This document shows positions 19,194 through 27,885 of a stretch of 64,000 nt of DNA, piece by piece. Positions within the stretch are counted from its first letter, which is position 1, and each line of letters opens with the position of its first letter. A program made the position numbers and the translations under genes. The stretch comes from Pseudanabaena sp. Salubria-1 (GTDB lineage: Bacteria > Cyanobacteriota > Cyanobacteriia > Pseudanabaenales > Pseudanabaenaceae): the NCBI GenBank assembly GCA_023336205.1, contig JALQCR010000004.1:173824-237823 (forward strand). The letters run 5' to 3'. The notes beneath the pieces are model-generated. The model was not told where the DNA came from. It saw only the letters and a program-made list of their open reading frames with translations, and did no database searches.

Positions 19194-20012
19194 GGTAGTC
19201 CTAAAAAGGAAAGGACGCACACGGAGGTAAAGAATCGTTGTAATGATGAATAAAATTCCAAATGGCTCCAATGTGATTTTCCAATTTCTTAGAAAAAGAT
19301 AAGGTCTTTCTAACTAGTCTTGATACTCGTTGACGTAACGTACAGTTGAATCTCTCAATATAGTTGGTCTTTCCCGTTTCTTTCCCGACAGCCCTATGAC
19401 GTTTGCTGGGCAGGACAACTGGATAAGACGAATAGAAGTCAGTATAAATAACCGCACATTGGCGATAGACGCTAGGCAACGATTCCCATAACTTCTGAGC
19501 TGATTCACCAGTGCGATCGCCTATATAACAACCGACAATTTCACGAGTCTCGGCATCAATGGCAAGCCATACCCACTGTTTATTGCCTTTGTCGTCCACA
19601 AAAGACCACAATTCATCCATCTGTATGGTCAAACGGCGTTTTGGTTTTGGTTCTACCTCCACCTGCTGAGGAACGTTTTCATATTTATGATTGACGTAAC
19701 TTTGCAACCATCTCTCTGACACCTTGAGGACTCTGGCAATTCCAGCTAGTGGGATTTTTTCTAGTAGTAGTTTCTCAAGAAGGTCATAAGTGTCTTGGGT
19801 ACGCTCTGAAACTCTCTGCCACTGTGGATTTTCTACAAATTGACGACCACAGTCCCGACATTTATAATTTTGTTTTCCATGTCGTGTACTGCCGTTTTTT
19901 ACAACGGATACGGACTGGCAGGATGGACAGGATGGCCTTGCTTCTGACATTACTTTACTTTGTATCAACTATCTGGATATTTTCCTACATCCTTTCCTTT
20001 TTAGGACTACCT
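19194..20012 (-). mobile_element. IS1 family insertion sequence within msrA
   Basis: Perfect 21-bp terminal inverted repeats start with GGTAGTCCTAAAAAGGAAAG at 19194 and mirror at 19991-20011. The direct repeat AATTTAT flanks the element at 19187-19193 and 20013-20019; it is 7 bp exact, or 8 bp with one mismatch if the right end is placed at 20011. The length of about 818 bp and the single transposase frame fit the IS1 family. Confidence 0.92.
19201..19968 (-). CDS. IS1 family transposase, single reading frame
   Basis: The 255-residue protein has an N-terminal zinc finger and HTH of the InsA type (CPSCQSVSVVKNG, YKCRDCGRQF, then ARVLKVSERWLQSYV). A DDE catalytic part of the InsB type follows: MDELWSFVDDK, VIYTDFYSSYP and NYIERFNCTLRQRVSRLVRK. 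Unlike classic IS1, no frameshift is needed between the two parts. It appears intact and possibly active. An in-frame ATG six codons later (19950) is an equally good start. Confidence 0.93.
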   Translation of the reverse strand: MIQSKVMSEARPSCPSCQSVSVVKNGSTRHGKQNYKCRDCGRQFVENPQWQRVSERTQDTYDLLEKLLLEKIPLAGIARVLKVSERWLQSYVNHKYENVPQQVEVEPKPKRRLTIQMDELWSFVDDKGNKQWVWLAIDAETREIVGCYIGDRTGESAQKLWESLPSVYRQCAVIYTDFYSSYPVVLPSKRHRAVGKETGKTNYIERFNCTLRQRVSRLVRKTLSFSKKLENHIGAIWNFIHHYNDSLPPCASFPF

Positions 20013-20132
20013 AATTTATATGTTTGTGGCGGTATTGTTGGTAGCCTCGCGATCGCAACTTTATTTCTAAACTCTCTTTTTTCTGTAAAGGCGATTAACA
20101 CCGAGTCTAGATCAAATCAAATTTCTACTGCT

Positions 20133-20690
20133 ATGCCAACTATCAATCAGAATGGAATGAAGACAGCCGTATTTGCAGGAGGATGTTTTTGGGGAACTGA
20201 GGCAGTGTTTGAGCATCTAAAAGGAGTGTCCAATGTCGTTTCTGGTTATTCTGGAGGCAGTGCCGCAACAGCTAATTATGAAGCTGTCGGTTCTGGACGA
20301 ACGGGACATGCTGAATCCATCCGAATTACCTATGACCCTTCCCAAATATCCTATGAAAAGCTGCTTGAAATCTACTTTTATGTAGCACATGACCCAACCC
20401 AACTAAATCGGCAAGGACCAGATCACGGTACTCAATATCGTTCGGCTATATTTTTCACCAATAGTGAGCAACAGCAGCTCGCAGCAGCCTATATTGACCG
20501 ACTCAACCAAACTAAAAGTTTTTCTAAACCTGTGGTGACTCAGTTAGCTCCTTTAGAGAGTTTTTATGCAGCAGAGGATTACCACCAAGATTTTATTGTT
20601 CATAATCCTAACTATCCCTATGTAGTTGCTCATGATCTTCCAAAACTTGCCCAGTTAAGAAAACAATTTCCTGAAATATATAAGGAGTAA
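20133..20690 (+). CDS. msrA: Peptide methionine sulfoxide reductase MsrA, N-terminal leader disrupted by IS1
   Basis: MsrA reduces methionine-S-sulfoxide in proteins with thioredoxin as reductant. The active site is GGCFWGTE, with VSGYSGG, HAESIRITYDPSQISYEKLLEIYF, QGPDHGTQYRS and FYAAEDYHQDF all present. The native gene began at 19169 with a hydrophobic leader (VCGGIVGSLAIATLFLNSLF) that suggests export or membrane anchoring. IS1 insertion removed its start. The frame stays open backwards into the element, so a chimeric leader (for example from 19932, MALLLTLLYF) is possible. Starts at 20133 or 20157 would give a cytosolic enzyme. I list 20133; the real start is uncertain. Confidence 0.85.
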   Translation: MPTINQNGMKTAVFAGGCFWGTEAVFEHLKGVSNVVSGYSGGSAATANYEAVGSGRTGHAESIRITYDPSQISYEKLLEIYFYVAHDPTQLNRQGPDHGTQYRSAIFFTNSEQQQLAAAYIDRLNQTKSFSKPVVTQLAPLESFYAAEDYHQDFIVHNPNYPYVVAHDLPKLAQLRKQFPEIYKE

Positions 20691-20703
20691 AGTTTAACCT
20701 GTT

Positions 20704-20764
20704 AATAAAGAACCAATTTTTGGTGGCGCGGCTTCGCCGCGCCACCAAAAATTGGTTCTTTATT
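20704..20764. terminator. 29-bp perfect hairpin after msrA
   Basis: 20704-20732 pairs without a mismatch with 20736-20764 around a TTC loop. The GC core is GGTGGCGCGGC and the outer part is A/T-rich. It starts 13 bases after the msrA stop and probably ends its transcript. Confidence 0.8.
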
Positions 20765-20773
20765 TTATCGTTA

Positions 20774-20877
20774 TACCAATTCACGAAAGTGTGGCTACAC
20801 TTTTGTGAATTAAAAACCAAACCCTATAAGGGTTTTAAAACACAAAATGGCTACGCCATTTTGTGTTTTAGTATTAG
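20774..20877. repeat. Composite three-hairpin repeat, copy 1
   Basis: Three modules follow each other: AATTCAC...GTGAATT (about 20779-20811), AAACCCTATAAGGGTTTT (20819-20836) and CACAAAATGGCTACGCCATT (20841 onwards, closing TTGTG), ending in TAGTATTAG. The same modules in the same order recur near 26.2 kb and, inverted, near 55.3 kb. The remaining intergenic bases up to 20991 hold no gene. Confidence 0.8.
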
Positions 20878-20991
20878 TCCATAGGTTACAACGATGACAA
20901 TTAATTACTAGACTGTAGGGTAGAAATCAAAGGTCAGTTCCCAGCACTTTGCTCTGACAAAAAACTCACATTCTGAATTTTAGCTAAATCC

Positions 20992-22350
20992 ATGCCCACA
21001 CTGCTAGTCAAAAATATCCATACCTTAGTCACCATGGATCGCGATCGCCGCGAACTCCATAATGCATCTATATTTGTCAGAGATAATGTGATTGAGCAGG
21101 TGGGACTCACCAACGAACTACCTCAAACTGCCGATGAGGTGCTGGATTTACAGGGCAAACATATTGTTCTCCCAGGATTAGTTAATACCCATCATCATTT
21201 TTATCAAGTTCTCACCAAAGTTATCCCCGCCGCCCAAGATTGCACTTTGTTTAATTGGTTGCAGGCTCTTTATCCTATTTGGGGAAGGCTCACGTCTGAA
21301 AGTATTTATATCAGCGCTCAGATGGCAGCCGCTGAACTAATTCTGTCTGGTTGTACAACAGCGAGCGATCATCTCTATATCTATCCTAATGATTGCAAAC
21401 TGGACGATGAGATTGCCGCAATACAGGAAATTGGAATGCGATTTCATGCTAGTCGAGGTAGTATGAGCGTCGGCGAAAGCCAAGGTGGGCTTCCTCCCGA
21501 TGCTTTAGTTGAGAAGGAAGTTGATATTCTCAAAGACTCGCAAAGACTGATCGAGGAATATCATGATCCTTCGCGCTTTGCCATGTTACGGATGACTTTA
21601 GCTCCATGCTCTCCATTCTCTGTTTCCCCAGACTTGATGATCGAGTCAGCAAAAATGGCGCGATCGTATACCAGTGTGAGATTGCATACGCATCTAGCCG
21701 AGAATAAATCGGATGTAGACTATAGCCTCGCCAAATTCGGCAAAATACCTGGAGACTATGCTGAGTCTGTTGGCTGGCTAGGTGATGATGTCTGGCACGC
21801 CCATTGTGTAAAGCTGAGTGATGACTCGATCGCACAATTTGCCCGCACAGGGACAGGTGTAGCACATTGCCCTTGCAGCAATACTCGTCTTGGTAGTGGC
21901 ATTGCTCCAATCAGGAAAATGCTGAATCAAGGTGTGCCAGTGGGCTTGGGTGTAGATGGCTCTGCTTCAAACGATACTGGCAATCTTTTACAAGAAGCTC
22001 GTACAGCTTTTTTATTAGCACGGGTGAATGAGTGTGATCCCACATCCATGAGTGCTAGGGAGATTTTGGAGGTTGCTACATTGGGTGGCGCTAAGGTTTT
22101 GGGTAGAGACGATATTGGCGCGATCGCACCTAATATGGCGGCGGATTTTATCGCGATCGATATTGAGCGATCGCAATTTGCAGGCGCACATCATGATCTA
22201 GTTGCAGCTTTAATATTTTGTCCAGTGCCATCAGTGGACTACAGCTTTATCAATGGTCGGAAGGTCGTTGATCGCGGTCAGTTAACCACACTTGATTTAC
22301 CAATGCTGATTGAACGTACTAATAAAATTGCTCGTAAGCTGGTCGAGTAG
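20992..22350 (+). CDS. Amidohydrolase, probably 8-oxoguanine deaminase or a related TRZ/ATZ family deaminase
   Basis: This is a metal-dependent cytosolic hydrolase of 452 residues in the AtzA/TrzN/guanine deaminase group. The metal ligands are in family positions: GLVNTHHHFYQ (about 65), VRLHTHLAEN (about 235), VWHAHCVKLS (about 265) and GLGVDGSASND (about 320). Within the group, DCTLFNWLQALYPIW and SASNDTGNLL resemble enzymes annotated as 8-oxoguanine deaminase, which turn 8-oxoguanine into urate. Exact substrate cannot be settled from sequence alone. It may act in salvage of oxidised purines. Confidence 0.85.
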   Translation: MPTLLVKNIHTLVTMDRDRRELHNASIFVRDNVIEQVGLTNELPQTADEVLDLQGKHIVLPGLVNTHHHFYQVLTKVIPAAQDCTLFNWLQALYPIWGRLTSESIYISAQMAAAELILSGCTTASDHLYIYPNDCKLDDEIAAIQEIGMRFHASRGSMSVGESQGGLPPDALVEKEVDILKDSQRLIEEYHDPSRFAMLRMTLAPCSPFSVSPDLMIESAKMARSYTSVRLHTHLAENKSDVDYSLAKFGKIPGDYAESVGWLGDDVWHAHCVKLSDDSIAQFARTGTGVAHCPCSNTRLGSGIAPIRKMLNQGVPVGLGVDGSASNDTGNLLQEARTAFLLARVNECDPTSMSAREILEVATLGGAKVLGRDDIGAIAPNMAADFIAIDIERSQFAGAHHDLVAALIFCPVPSVDYSFINGRKVVDRGQLTTLDLPMLIERTNKIARKLVE

Positions 22351-22389
22351 AGCTAAGATGTGGGGCGCAATGCGCCCCACATCTTAGCT
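22351..22389. terminator. 19-bp perfect palindrome directly after the amidohydrolase stop
   Basis: 22351-22369 and 22371-22389 are exact reverse complements with a single central base. The core is GGGGCGCA. It begins with the base after the stop codon, so the whole hairpin is 3' untranslated. Confidence 0.75.
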
Positions 22390-22474
22390 CCGTAAGTGTT
22401 TTTTCGCAAAATAGTTGACTAAATGCGATCGCTATCTGCTATATTTAGTGAGGTCAAAAAAACAGACCAAGAGA

Positions 22475-22547
22475 GGGCGCTTAGCTCAGTTGGTAGAGCG
22501 TCTCGTTTACACCGAGAATGTCGGGGGTTCGAGTCCCTCAGCGCCCA
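22475..22547 (+). tRNA. tRNA-Val (anticodon TAC)
   Basis: The 73-base cloverleaf has acceptor GGGCGCT pairing with AGCGCCC, a D-arm with AGCTCAGTTGGTAGAGC, an anticodon stem TCTCG/CGAGA with loop TTTACAC (anticodon TAC), and a T-arm GGGGGTTCGAGTCCCTC. The discriminator is A and no CCA is encoded. Confidence 0.96.
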
Positions 22548-22553
22548 TTAAAC

Positions 22554-22590
22554 AAAAAAGAACCCAGCTTTGATTACTAGGTTCTTTTTT
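22554..22590 (+). terminator. Terminator after tRNA-Val
   Basis: AAAAAAGAACC (22554-22564) pairs with GGTTCTTTTTT (22580-22590), ending in a T tract. The following 22591-22886 shows no gene. Confidence 0.8.
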
Positions 22591-22886
22591 GTTTTGCATA
22601 ATCAGAAACTATTCAGATATATTTCCAAAGTATTACAGATTGTTCCAAATTACTTACATCAAAAAAAGATGATTATTACGTAGATAAGATCCTTGTTTGG
22701 CTTGAAGCACCTCGCCGTTAAGAGCTTCTCCAAGATTATAAATATGAATATTAGCTTATTATTTGAGTGCGCTAACATCGCAAAAACTTTTTTGAGCCCA
22801 AAAAAGTTATCAAAAGGTTATATAAAGTAATCTTTTCCCCATAAATCAGGTACTATCTGATATGTAGCTCAAGAGCCAGAATTTAT

Positions 22887-23114
22887 ATGTTGTTGAAGTC
22901 ATACAAAGATATTCTGCCAGCTTCGGTTGCCTTCATCGGGGGAATAATGCTTACTGTCGGTCAACCAGAAATTGCTTTGGCAAATGGTCAAGCTGGATTT
23001 ACTCCAACTGATCGTCCTAAACCGCAACGCACTCAAGGTGGAGGCTCTCGCCTACATATGAATGTTGTGTACACATCATCTCAGACACTGCTTTTACAAA
23101 ATTCTATTTTGTAA
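22887..23114 (+). CDS. Short secreted protein, possible truncated DUF928 family N-terminus
   Basis: The frame encodes 75 residues. Residues 1-32 form a signal peptide (core ASVAFIGGIMLTVG, likely cut after ALA). It is followed by FTPTDRPKPQRTQGGGSR, which resembles the Pro/Arg/Gly block opening DUF928 proteins, a cyanobacterial secreted family of unknown role. Those proteins usually continue well past 200 residues, whereas this frame ends 19 residues later in a segment (LHMNVVYTSS) that does not fit. It is either a decayed family member or a real short peptide. The sequence 23115-23515 downstream holds only a terminator. Confidence 0.45.
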   Translation: MLLKSYKDILPASVAFIGGIMLTVGQPEIALANGQAGFTPTDRPKPQRTQGGGSRLHMNVVYTSSQTLLLQNSIL

Positions 23115-23270
23115 ATCTTTTCTTCGTGCTTATTTGACTAAGTCTTTTAACTCTTTTTAGAGATAGCTGTAGCGTCAACTACAACTTAGTCAATACTACA
23201 ATCCATACTGTAGTTTTATTAGGTTAGTTCATCAATAAATAAAGAGATACCGCCATAATGCTTAATTTCA

Positions 23271-23310
23271 AAAAAAGAAGGACATGCTCATAAGCATGTC
23301 CTTCTTTTTT
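23271..23310. terminator. Strong 18-bp bidirectional terminator
   Basis: 23271-23288 pairs exactly with 23293-23310 around a 4-base loop (CATA), with A6 and T6 at the ends of the stem. It lies 157 bases after the short secreted-protein frame. The rest of 23115-23515 (about 400 bases) has no gene; the promoter of the CHASE2 protein should be in its last part. Confidence 0.85.
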
Positions 23311-23515
23311 TGTTTGATCGGTTGAAAATTAGCTTCAACTTACGTTCGCATACGACAAAGAGCTTGCATACATCAAAGCATTAATTTGGTAGTATTAAAG
23401 CGATTTGATCGGTATTAAAACTTAGCGACCCTGACCTGACCTTAGCTTGTAGCTTCTTTAGAAATTACAACAATAAGTTAGGCTGAACGAAGCAAGTTCA
23501 ACTAAACTTCTTTAA

Positions 23516-26122
23516 ATGATCGCTATTAAAACTTTAAAGTCTAGTTGGGAAAAATTACCACTTAGGTTCCAGCAGTGGGGAGGTTTTTTCCTGTCTAGTG
23601 GCAGTATCTACTTGTTAATATTTGGGTTGCGCTGGCTAGGTTGGTTACAGCCTAGTGAATGGGCAGCCTTCGATCTATTTATTCAACTGCGTCCTGCGGA
23701 GCCAGTGGACGAAAGGATTATTATTGTTGGAGTACAAGAGTCTGACATTCGTTACGTGGGGGAATGGCCTGTATCTGACCATGTACTTGCCCAAATTTTG
23801 CGTAAAATACGCGATCAAAAGCCCAAAGTTATTGGCTTAGATCTATATCGAGACATTCCTGTGGGTGATGGCTACGCAGATTTAGAGGAGGTATTCAAAA
23901 CCACTCCCAATTTGATTGGCATCGAAAAAAGTATTGGAGATCGCTTTAGTCCAGTAATTAATCCACCACCGACTTTAAAGGCTTTAGGGCAAGTATCCGC
24001 AAATGACATAATTATCGACCCTGACGGAAGGCTTCGCCGTGCTTTACTGTATCCAATGCCTGAAGGGAATGAAGGATTGCCAAGCCTCGGTTTAGCGATC
24101 GCACTTAAATATCTAAAAGCTCAAGGTATAGAACCACCACCTTCAGAATCCAGATATTTACAACTGGGTAAAACGATTTTCTATCCTTTAGAAAAAACTG
24201 ATGGTGGATATATTCACGTTGATGCTGGTGGATATCAAGTTCTGATGAACTACCATGGCTCCTCTCAAAAGTTTCGCCACGTGTCTCTTGAAGATATTTT
24301 AGAAAATCGGATTGATCCACAATTAATGCGCGATCGCATTGTTCTGATAGGACCAAAAGCCTCTAGCCTCAATGATGTTTTTTATACCCCCTATAGCAGC
24401 AATTTTATAACCTCACCTGCTCAAATTTCGGGTGTAGAATTTCAAGCAAATATTGTTAAACTGATTTTGGGAGCAGTACTTGATAATCGACCTCTATTTA
24501 GAGTCTGGTCAGATATTTGGGAAGAGCTGTGGATTGCCGCTTGGGCAATTGCTGGGGCAGCAATTATTTGGACATTCTCGACTAGACGTTTAATTTTTCT
24601 AACTGGTTTCGTAATCTCCTGTACAGGGTTGCTAATTGGTGGAAGCTATTTGCTATTTCTAACAGGTTGGTGGATACCTGTAGCACCTGCATTGTTTGCC
24701 TATATCGGCTCGATGCTGGTGATGCAGAGCTATATGTACATTTCAAGACTTCGAGAACTAAATTCCGCTCTCTCTGATTCGATCGAACTACTTGCCCATG
24801 ATGCCTCTCATGATGCCTTAACGGGCTTACCAAATCGCAATCTATTTATGGATCGTGTAGAACATGCGATCAAATATAGTAAACGCCATTCTAATTATCT
24901 ATTTGCGATCTTTTTTATTGACTTAGATCGATTCAAAATGATTAATGATAGTCTGGGTCATAGTGTAGGCGACCTGTTTTTACAAGCGATCGCTGAAATC
25001 TTGCAAGGTTGCTTACGCTCTATAGATACAGTTGCGAGGCTTGGGGGGGATGAATTTACAATTCTCGTTGATGATATTCAAGATGTAGGAGAAGCATTAG
25101 TAGTAGCCGATCGCATTCTCAATAAGTTTCTATCTCCCGTAATCGTCAAAGGTGAGGCAATTTTTCCCAGTGCGAGTATTGGTATTGTGATTAGCACGCC
25201 CGATTATGATAATTGTGCTGATTTGCTGAGGGATGCTGACATTGCTATGTATCGTGCCAAATCTCTGGGTAAAGGACGTTATACGCTCTTTGATCAAGAG
25301 ATGTATGAACAGACTTTGAGGTTAACGCAGTTAGAGAGTGAGCTGCACTACGCCCTTGAGCATCAAGAATTTGAGCTTTACTATCAGCCAATAGTTTCTC
25401 TAATCACTGACGAGTTATCAGGATTTGAAGCTCTCATCCGCTGGAAGAATCCTAAACGTGGTTTAATTTCTCCCATAGAGTTTATTCCTCTTGCGGAAGA
25501 TACAGGATTAATTATTGCAGTCGGTGATTGGGTATTAAAAGAAGCCTGTCAACAACTTAAAACTTGGATGCAAAAATTTCCTGAAGCAGCAAATTTGAAG
25601 ATGAGCATTAATTTAGCTAGCCATCAGATTCGCGAACCTGATTTGTTAGATAAACTCGATGTTATTCTTGCAGAAACTGGTGTTGATGGCGGTTCTATCC
25701 GTTTAGAAATCACTGAAGGTACATTGATGGATCAAGGGGAGCAAACGATCAATAAACTGGCTCAATTGAGGGCTAGGAACATTCAACTAAGTATTGACGA
25801 TTTTGGGCAGGGATATTCTTCCCTGAGCTATTTACACCGCTTTCCAATTAATATTCTCAAAATTGATCGTGCTTTTGTGAATCAAATGACTGATGGAGGT
25901 GAAAATATCGAAATTGTACGCACGATTACGATGTTAGCTCATACTTTAAATATGAGTGTTGTTGCTGAAGGAGTCGAGACTGAGCAGCAGGTGGAAATTT
26001 TAAAAAAATTAGGTTGTGAGTTTGGACAAGGATATTTGTTCTCAAGACCTCTGGCTGCACCTGCGGCTGAGCAGGTAATAGCCAAAAGCTCGAAAGCGAT
26101 CGCGCTTTCTCCAAAAGACTAG
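23516..26122 (+). CDS. CHASE2-GGDEF-EAL membrane protein (c-di-GMP synthesis and breakdown)
   Basis: This 868-residue inner-membrane sensor has a first membrane helix near 25-45, an extracytoplasmic CHASE2 domain (about 50-315, with IIIVGVQESDIRYVGEWP and DPDGRLRRALL), and then two or three helices (about 335-410). A GGDEF domain follows with DRFKMINDSLGHSVGD and an intact RLGGDEF (about 507), then an EAL domain with FEALIRWKNP (about 636), EITEGTLMD, DDFGQGYSSLSYL and VVAEGVETEQQ. Both catalytic motifs are complete, so it could make and break c-di-GMP in response to an outside signal. It ends next to a repeat cluster. Confidence 0.94.
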   Translation: MIAIKTLKSSWEKLPLRFQQWGGFFLSSGSIYLLIFGLRWLGWLQPSEWAAFDLFIQLRPAEPVDERIIIVGVQESDIRYVGEWPVSDHVLAQILRKIRDQKPKVIGLDLYRDIPVGDGYADLEEVFKTTPNLIGIEKSIGDRFSPVINPPPTLKALGQVSANDIIIDPDGRLRRALLYPMPEGNEGLPSLGLAIALKYLKAQGIEPPPSESRYLQLGKTIFYPLEKTDGGYIHVDAGGYQVLMNYHGSSQKFRHVSLEDILENRIDPQLMRDRIVLIGPKASSLNDVFYTPYSSNFITSPAQISGVEFQANIVKLILGAVLDNRPLFRVWSDIWEELWIAAWAIAGAAIIWTFSTRRLIFLTGFVISCTGLLIGGSYLLFLTGWWIPVAPALFAYIGSMLVMQSYMYISRLRELNSALSDSIELLAHDASHDALTGLPNRNLFMDRVEHAIKYSKRHSNYLFAIFFIDLDRFKMINDSLGHSVGDLFLQAIAEILQGCLRSIDTVARLGGDEFTILVDDIQDVGEALVVADRILNKFLSPVIVKGEAIFPSASIGIVISTPDYDNCADLLRDADIAMYRAKSLGKGRYTLFDQEMYEQTLRLTQLESELHYALEHQEFELYYQPIVSLITDELSGFEALIRWKNPKRGLISPIEFIPLAEDTGLIIAVGDWVLKEACQQLKTWMQKFPEAANLKMSINLASHQIREPDLLDKLDVILAETGVDGGSIRLEITEGTLMDQGEQTINKLAQLRARNIQLSIDDFGQGYSSLSYLHRFPINILKIDRAFVNQMTDGGENIEIVRTITMLAHTLNMSVVAEGVETEQQVEILKKLGCEFGQGYLFSRPLAAPAAEQVIAKSSKAIALSPKD

Positions 26123-26123
26123 G

Positions 26124-26170
26124 AATCATTTTGTTGAGGTACGGCTCCGCCGCACCCCAACAAAATGATT
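26124..26170. terminator. Hairpin directly after the CHASE2-GGDEF-EAL gene
   Basis: AATCATTTTGTTG (26124-26136) pairs exactly with 26158-26170. The inner part GGTACGGC/GCCGCACC pairs with one mismatch. The stem starts one base after the stop codon. Confidence 0.75.
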
Positions 26171-26256
26171 CACAAAAGTATCGCAACACTTAACCCAAAC
26201 CCTGTAGGGGGGGTAAAAGCACAAAATGGCTACGCCATTTTGTGCTTTGGTATTAG
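26171..26256. repeat. Composite three-hairpin repeat, copy 2
   Basis: The order of modules is the same as at 20.8 kb: a decayed CACAAAAGT...ACACTT stem, AAACCCTGTAGGGGGGGT, then GCACAAAATGGCTACGCCAT closing in TTGTGC and ending TTGGTATTAG. The last bases include the TAA stop (minus strand) of the ABC ATPase gene, so the repeat abuts or supplies that gene's end. Confidence 0.75.
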
Positions 26257-27209
26257 CTGGTTTGTTTGTAGCCTAGTTTTAAGAAAATATTTTCTAGGGT
26301 TTCTTGAGTACGATGGAAATTGGAAATAGGAATACCCACTTCTATCAAAGACTTTAACAGCGCAGCACAGTCTTCAATACTGCCAATAAACTGAACACGA
26401 ACACTCGGAACACCTGATAAAGCTTCTACCTCCTGTACCTTCTCCGATTTTCTTAAGGCGATTTGTAAATCCTCAAGATTGCCTAAGGTCGAGATTAGTA
26501 ATTGTTGCTGGTCTTGATTACTGCGATCGTAGAGTGCTTGTAGTTTTGAGCTTTCTACTAAATGCCCTAGCTCCATAATCCCAATCGAAGTGCAGATTTC
26601 GGCAAGATCGCTCAAAATATGCGATGAAATCAGAATCGTCATCCCTTGCTGTTGCAGAGACTTGATAATATTGCGAACCTGAACCCTAGCAAGAGGATCG
26701 AGTCCCGATACAGGCTCATCCAATAACAACAAAGTGGGATTGTGAATAATACTTCGTGCAAGGCTAAGGCGTTGCTTCATACCTCGCGAGAGCGTCGCAA
26801 TTAGTTCATTCTTTTTTTGTTCTAGCTCCACCAGTTCAATTACTTCATACAATCTTTGCGATCGCTGTGGATCTCTTAGAAAATATAAACGCGCAAAATA
26901 ATCGAGATAATCCCAAACCGTCAGGTCGTCATAAAGAGGAAAATCATCAGGTAAATAGCCTAATTGCCGCTTTAGTTCGGGGTTGTTTTGACCACGCAAA
27001 AACCTCGCCCCATTGATATAAATTTCGCCTGCGGTTGGCTCCTCAGCAGCAGCGAGCATCCGAATCAATGTTGTTTTACCTGCACCATTTGGTCCGATCA
27101 GTCCATAAACTTCACCACGATCGATCTGCAAATCGAGATGATTCACCGCGACGTGATTATCAAACTGTTTTGTCAATCGGTGAGTGCGAACGGTCGGTAC
27201 TGCTGTCAT
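26253..27209 (-). CDS. ABC transporter ATP-binding protein
   Basis: This is a stand-alone nucleotide-binding subunit of 318 residues. Walker A is GPNGAGKTTLI (about 38-48), the signature is LSRGMKQRLSLARS (about 143), Walker B is LLLLDEPVSGLDP, and the switch His is in ISSHIL. The sequence is of the CcmA/NatA/DrrA exporter type, with a C-terminal extension of about 90 residues as seen in antibiotic or lipid exporters. No permease gene is adjacent, so the membrane partner must be elsewhere. It is divergent from the small phosphatase-like gene and shares an 85-base promoter region with it. Confidence 0.9.
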   Translation of the reverse strand: MTAVPTVRTHRLTKQFDNHVAVNHLDLQIDRGEVYGLIGPNGAGKTTLIRMLAAAEEPTAGEIYINGARFLRGQNNPELKRQLGYLPDDFPLYDDLTVWDYLDYFARLYFLRDPQRSQRLYEVIELVELEQKKNELIATLSRGMKQRLSLARSIIHNPTLLLLDEPVSGLDPLARVQVRNIIKSLQQQGMTILISSHILSDLAEICTSIGIMELGHLVESSKLQALYDRSNQDQQQLLISTLGNLEDLQIALRKSEKVQEVEALSGVPSVRVQFIGSIEDCAALLKSLIEVGIPISNFHRTQETLENIFLKLGYKQTS

Positions 27210-27294
27210 GAGATTGCCACAAAAGTTATAGCCATGTTAACCTTCACGTAGCAAATTGTGAATATCTTGTGCGCAATTTTAAAATTAAAAGAGA

Positions 27295-27693
27295 ATGTGT
27301 TCAATGAAAAATGTGATGTTTGTCTGCCAAGACAATACCTATGCACAAATAGCTAAAGCTTGGATGGATGATTTTGTTGGAGAACACATTTTTGTGGCGA
27401 GTGCAGGATTAGCTTTTGGTCAATGTAGTCCATATATTGCTAGGGTGATGAATGAAGTTGGTATCGACATTAGTGACAATAATCCTCAACTTCTTAGCGA
27501 TTACGATCCATACAACTTTGATACTGTGATCTCACTATGTACGATGAGCGTGAGACTGCCAGAACAATGGATGATGTGTAGGAGCTTTGATGAATGGATT
27601 GTGCCTGAACCAGAAGAAGAATCATCGGAAGCATACCGATATATCAGAGACGACATTAGAGATAAAGTTGAAGTTCTTTTAATCTATACCTAA
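27295..27693 (+). CDS. Low-molecular-weight phosphatase / arsenate reductase-like protein with degenerate active site
   Basis: The 132-residue protein keeps the fold signature of LMW tyrosine phosphatases and thioredoxin-type ArsC: NVMFVCQDNTYAQIAKAW at the N-terminus, then FVASAGLAFGQCSPYIARVMNEVGIDIS, and a DTVISLC block. The active P-loop should read Cys-x5-Arg, for example CTGNSCRSQ. Here it reads CQDNTYAQ, so the catalytic Arg is lost while the Cys is kept. The WxVPDP block is only partly kept as WIVPEPEEE. It is probably not a working arsenate reductase or phosphatase. The ATG at 27304 (MKNVMFV) is an alternative start. Confidence 0.7.
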   Translation: MCSMKNVMFVCQDNTYAQIAKAWMDDFVGEHIFVASAGLAFGQCSPYIARVMNEVGIDISDNNPQLLSDYDPYNFDTVISLCTMSVRLPEQWMMCRSFDEWIVPEPEEESSEAYRYIRDDIRDKVEVLLIYT

Positions 27694-27741
27694 ACCCAAA
27701 GTAGAGTTACAGCGAGTCGCTGTAACTCTACTTTGGGTTTA
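27691..27741. terminator. 25-bp near-loopless palindrome overlapping the stop codon
   Basis: 27691-27715 and 27717-27741 are exact reverse complements with one central base. The left arm begins with the TAA stop of the phosphatase-like gene. It is part of the long-palindrome set of this genome. Confidence 0.75.
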
Positions 27742-27885
27742 TAAGTTCGTTAATTAGCCAATATTTTTATAAAAATTTTATGATCGCATAGGCAAATCAC
27801 GAATAATACCAGTCACTAACGCATTAGCGGTTATCATAGAAAATGTTCAAAATCACGATTTTATAATCAAGTCTTCTCGAAAAAC

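Noticed and set aside
19749..20132. The long upstream extension of the msrA frame as native protein
   Set aside because: Up to 20012 it is antisense IS1 sequence; the terminal repeats and the AATTTAT duplication show that it is not original coding sequence.
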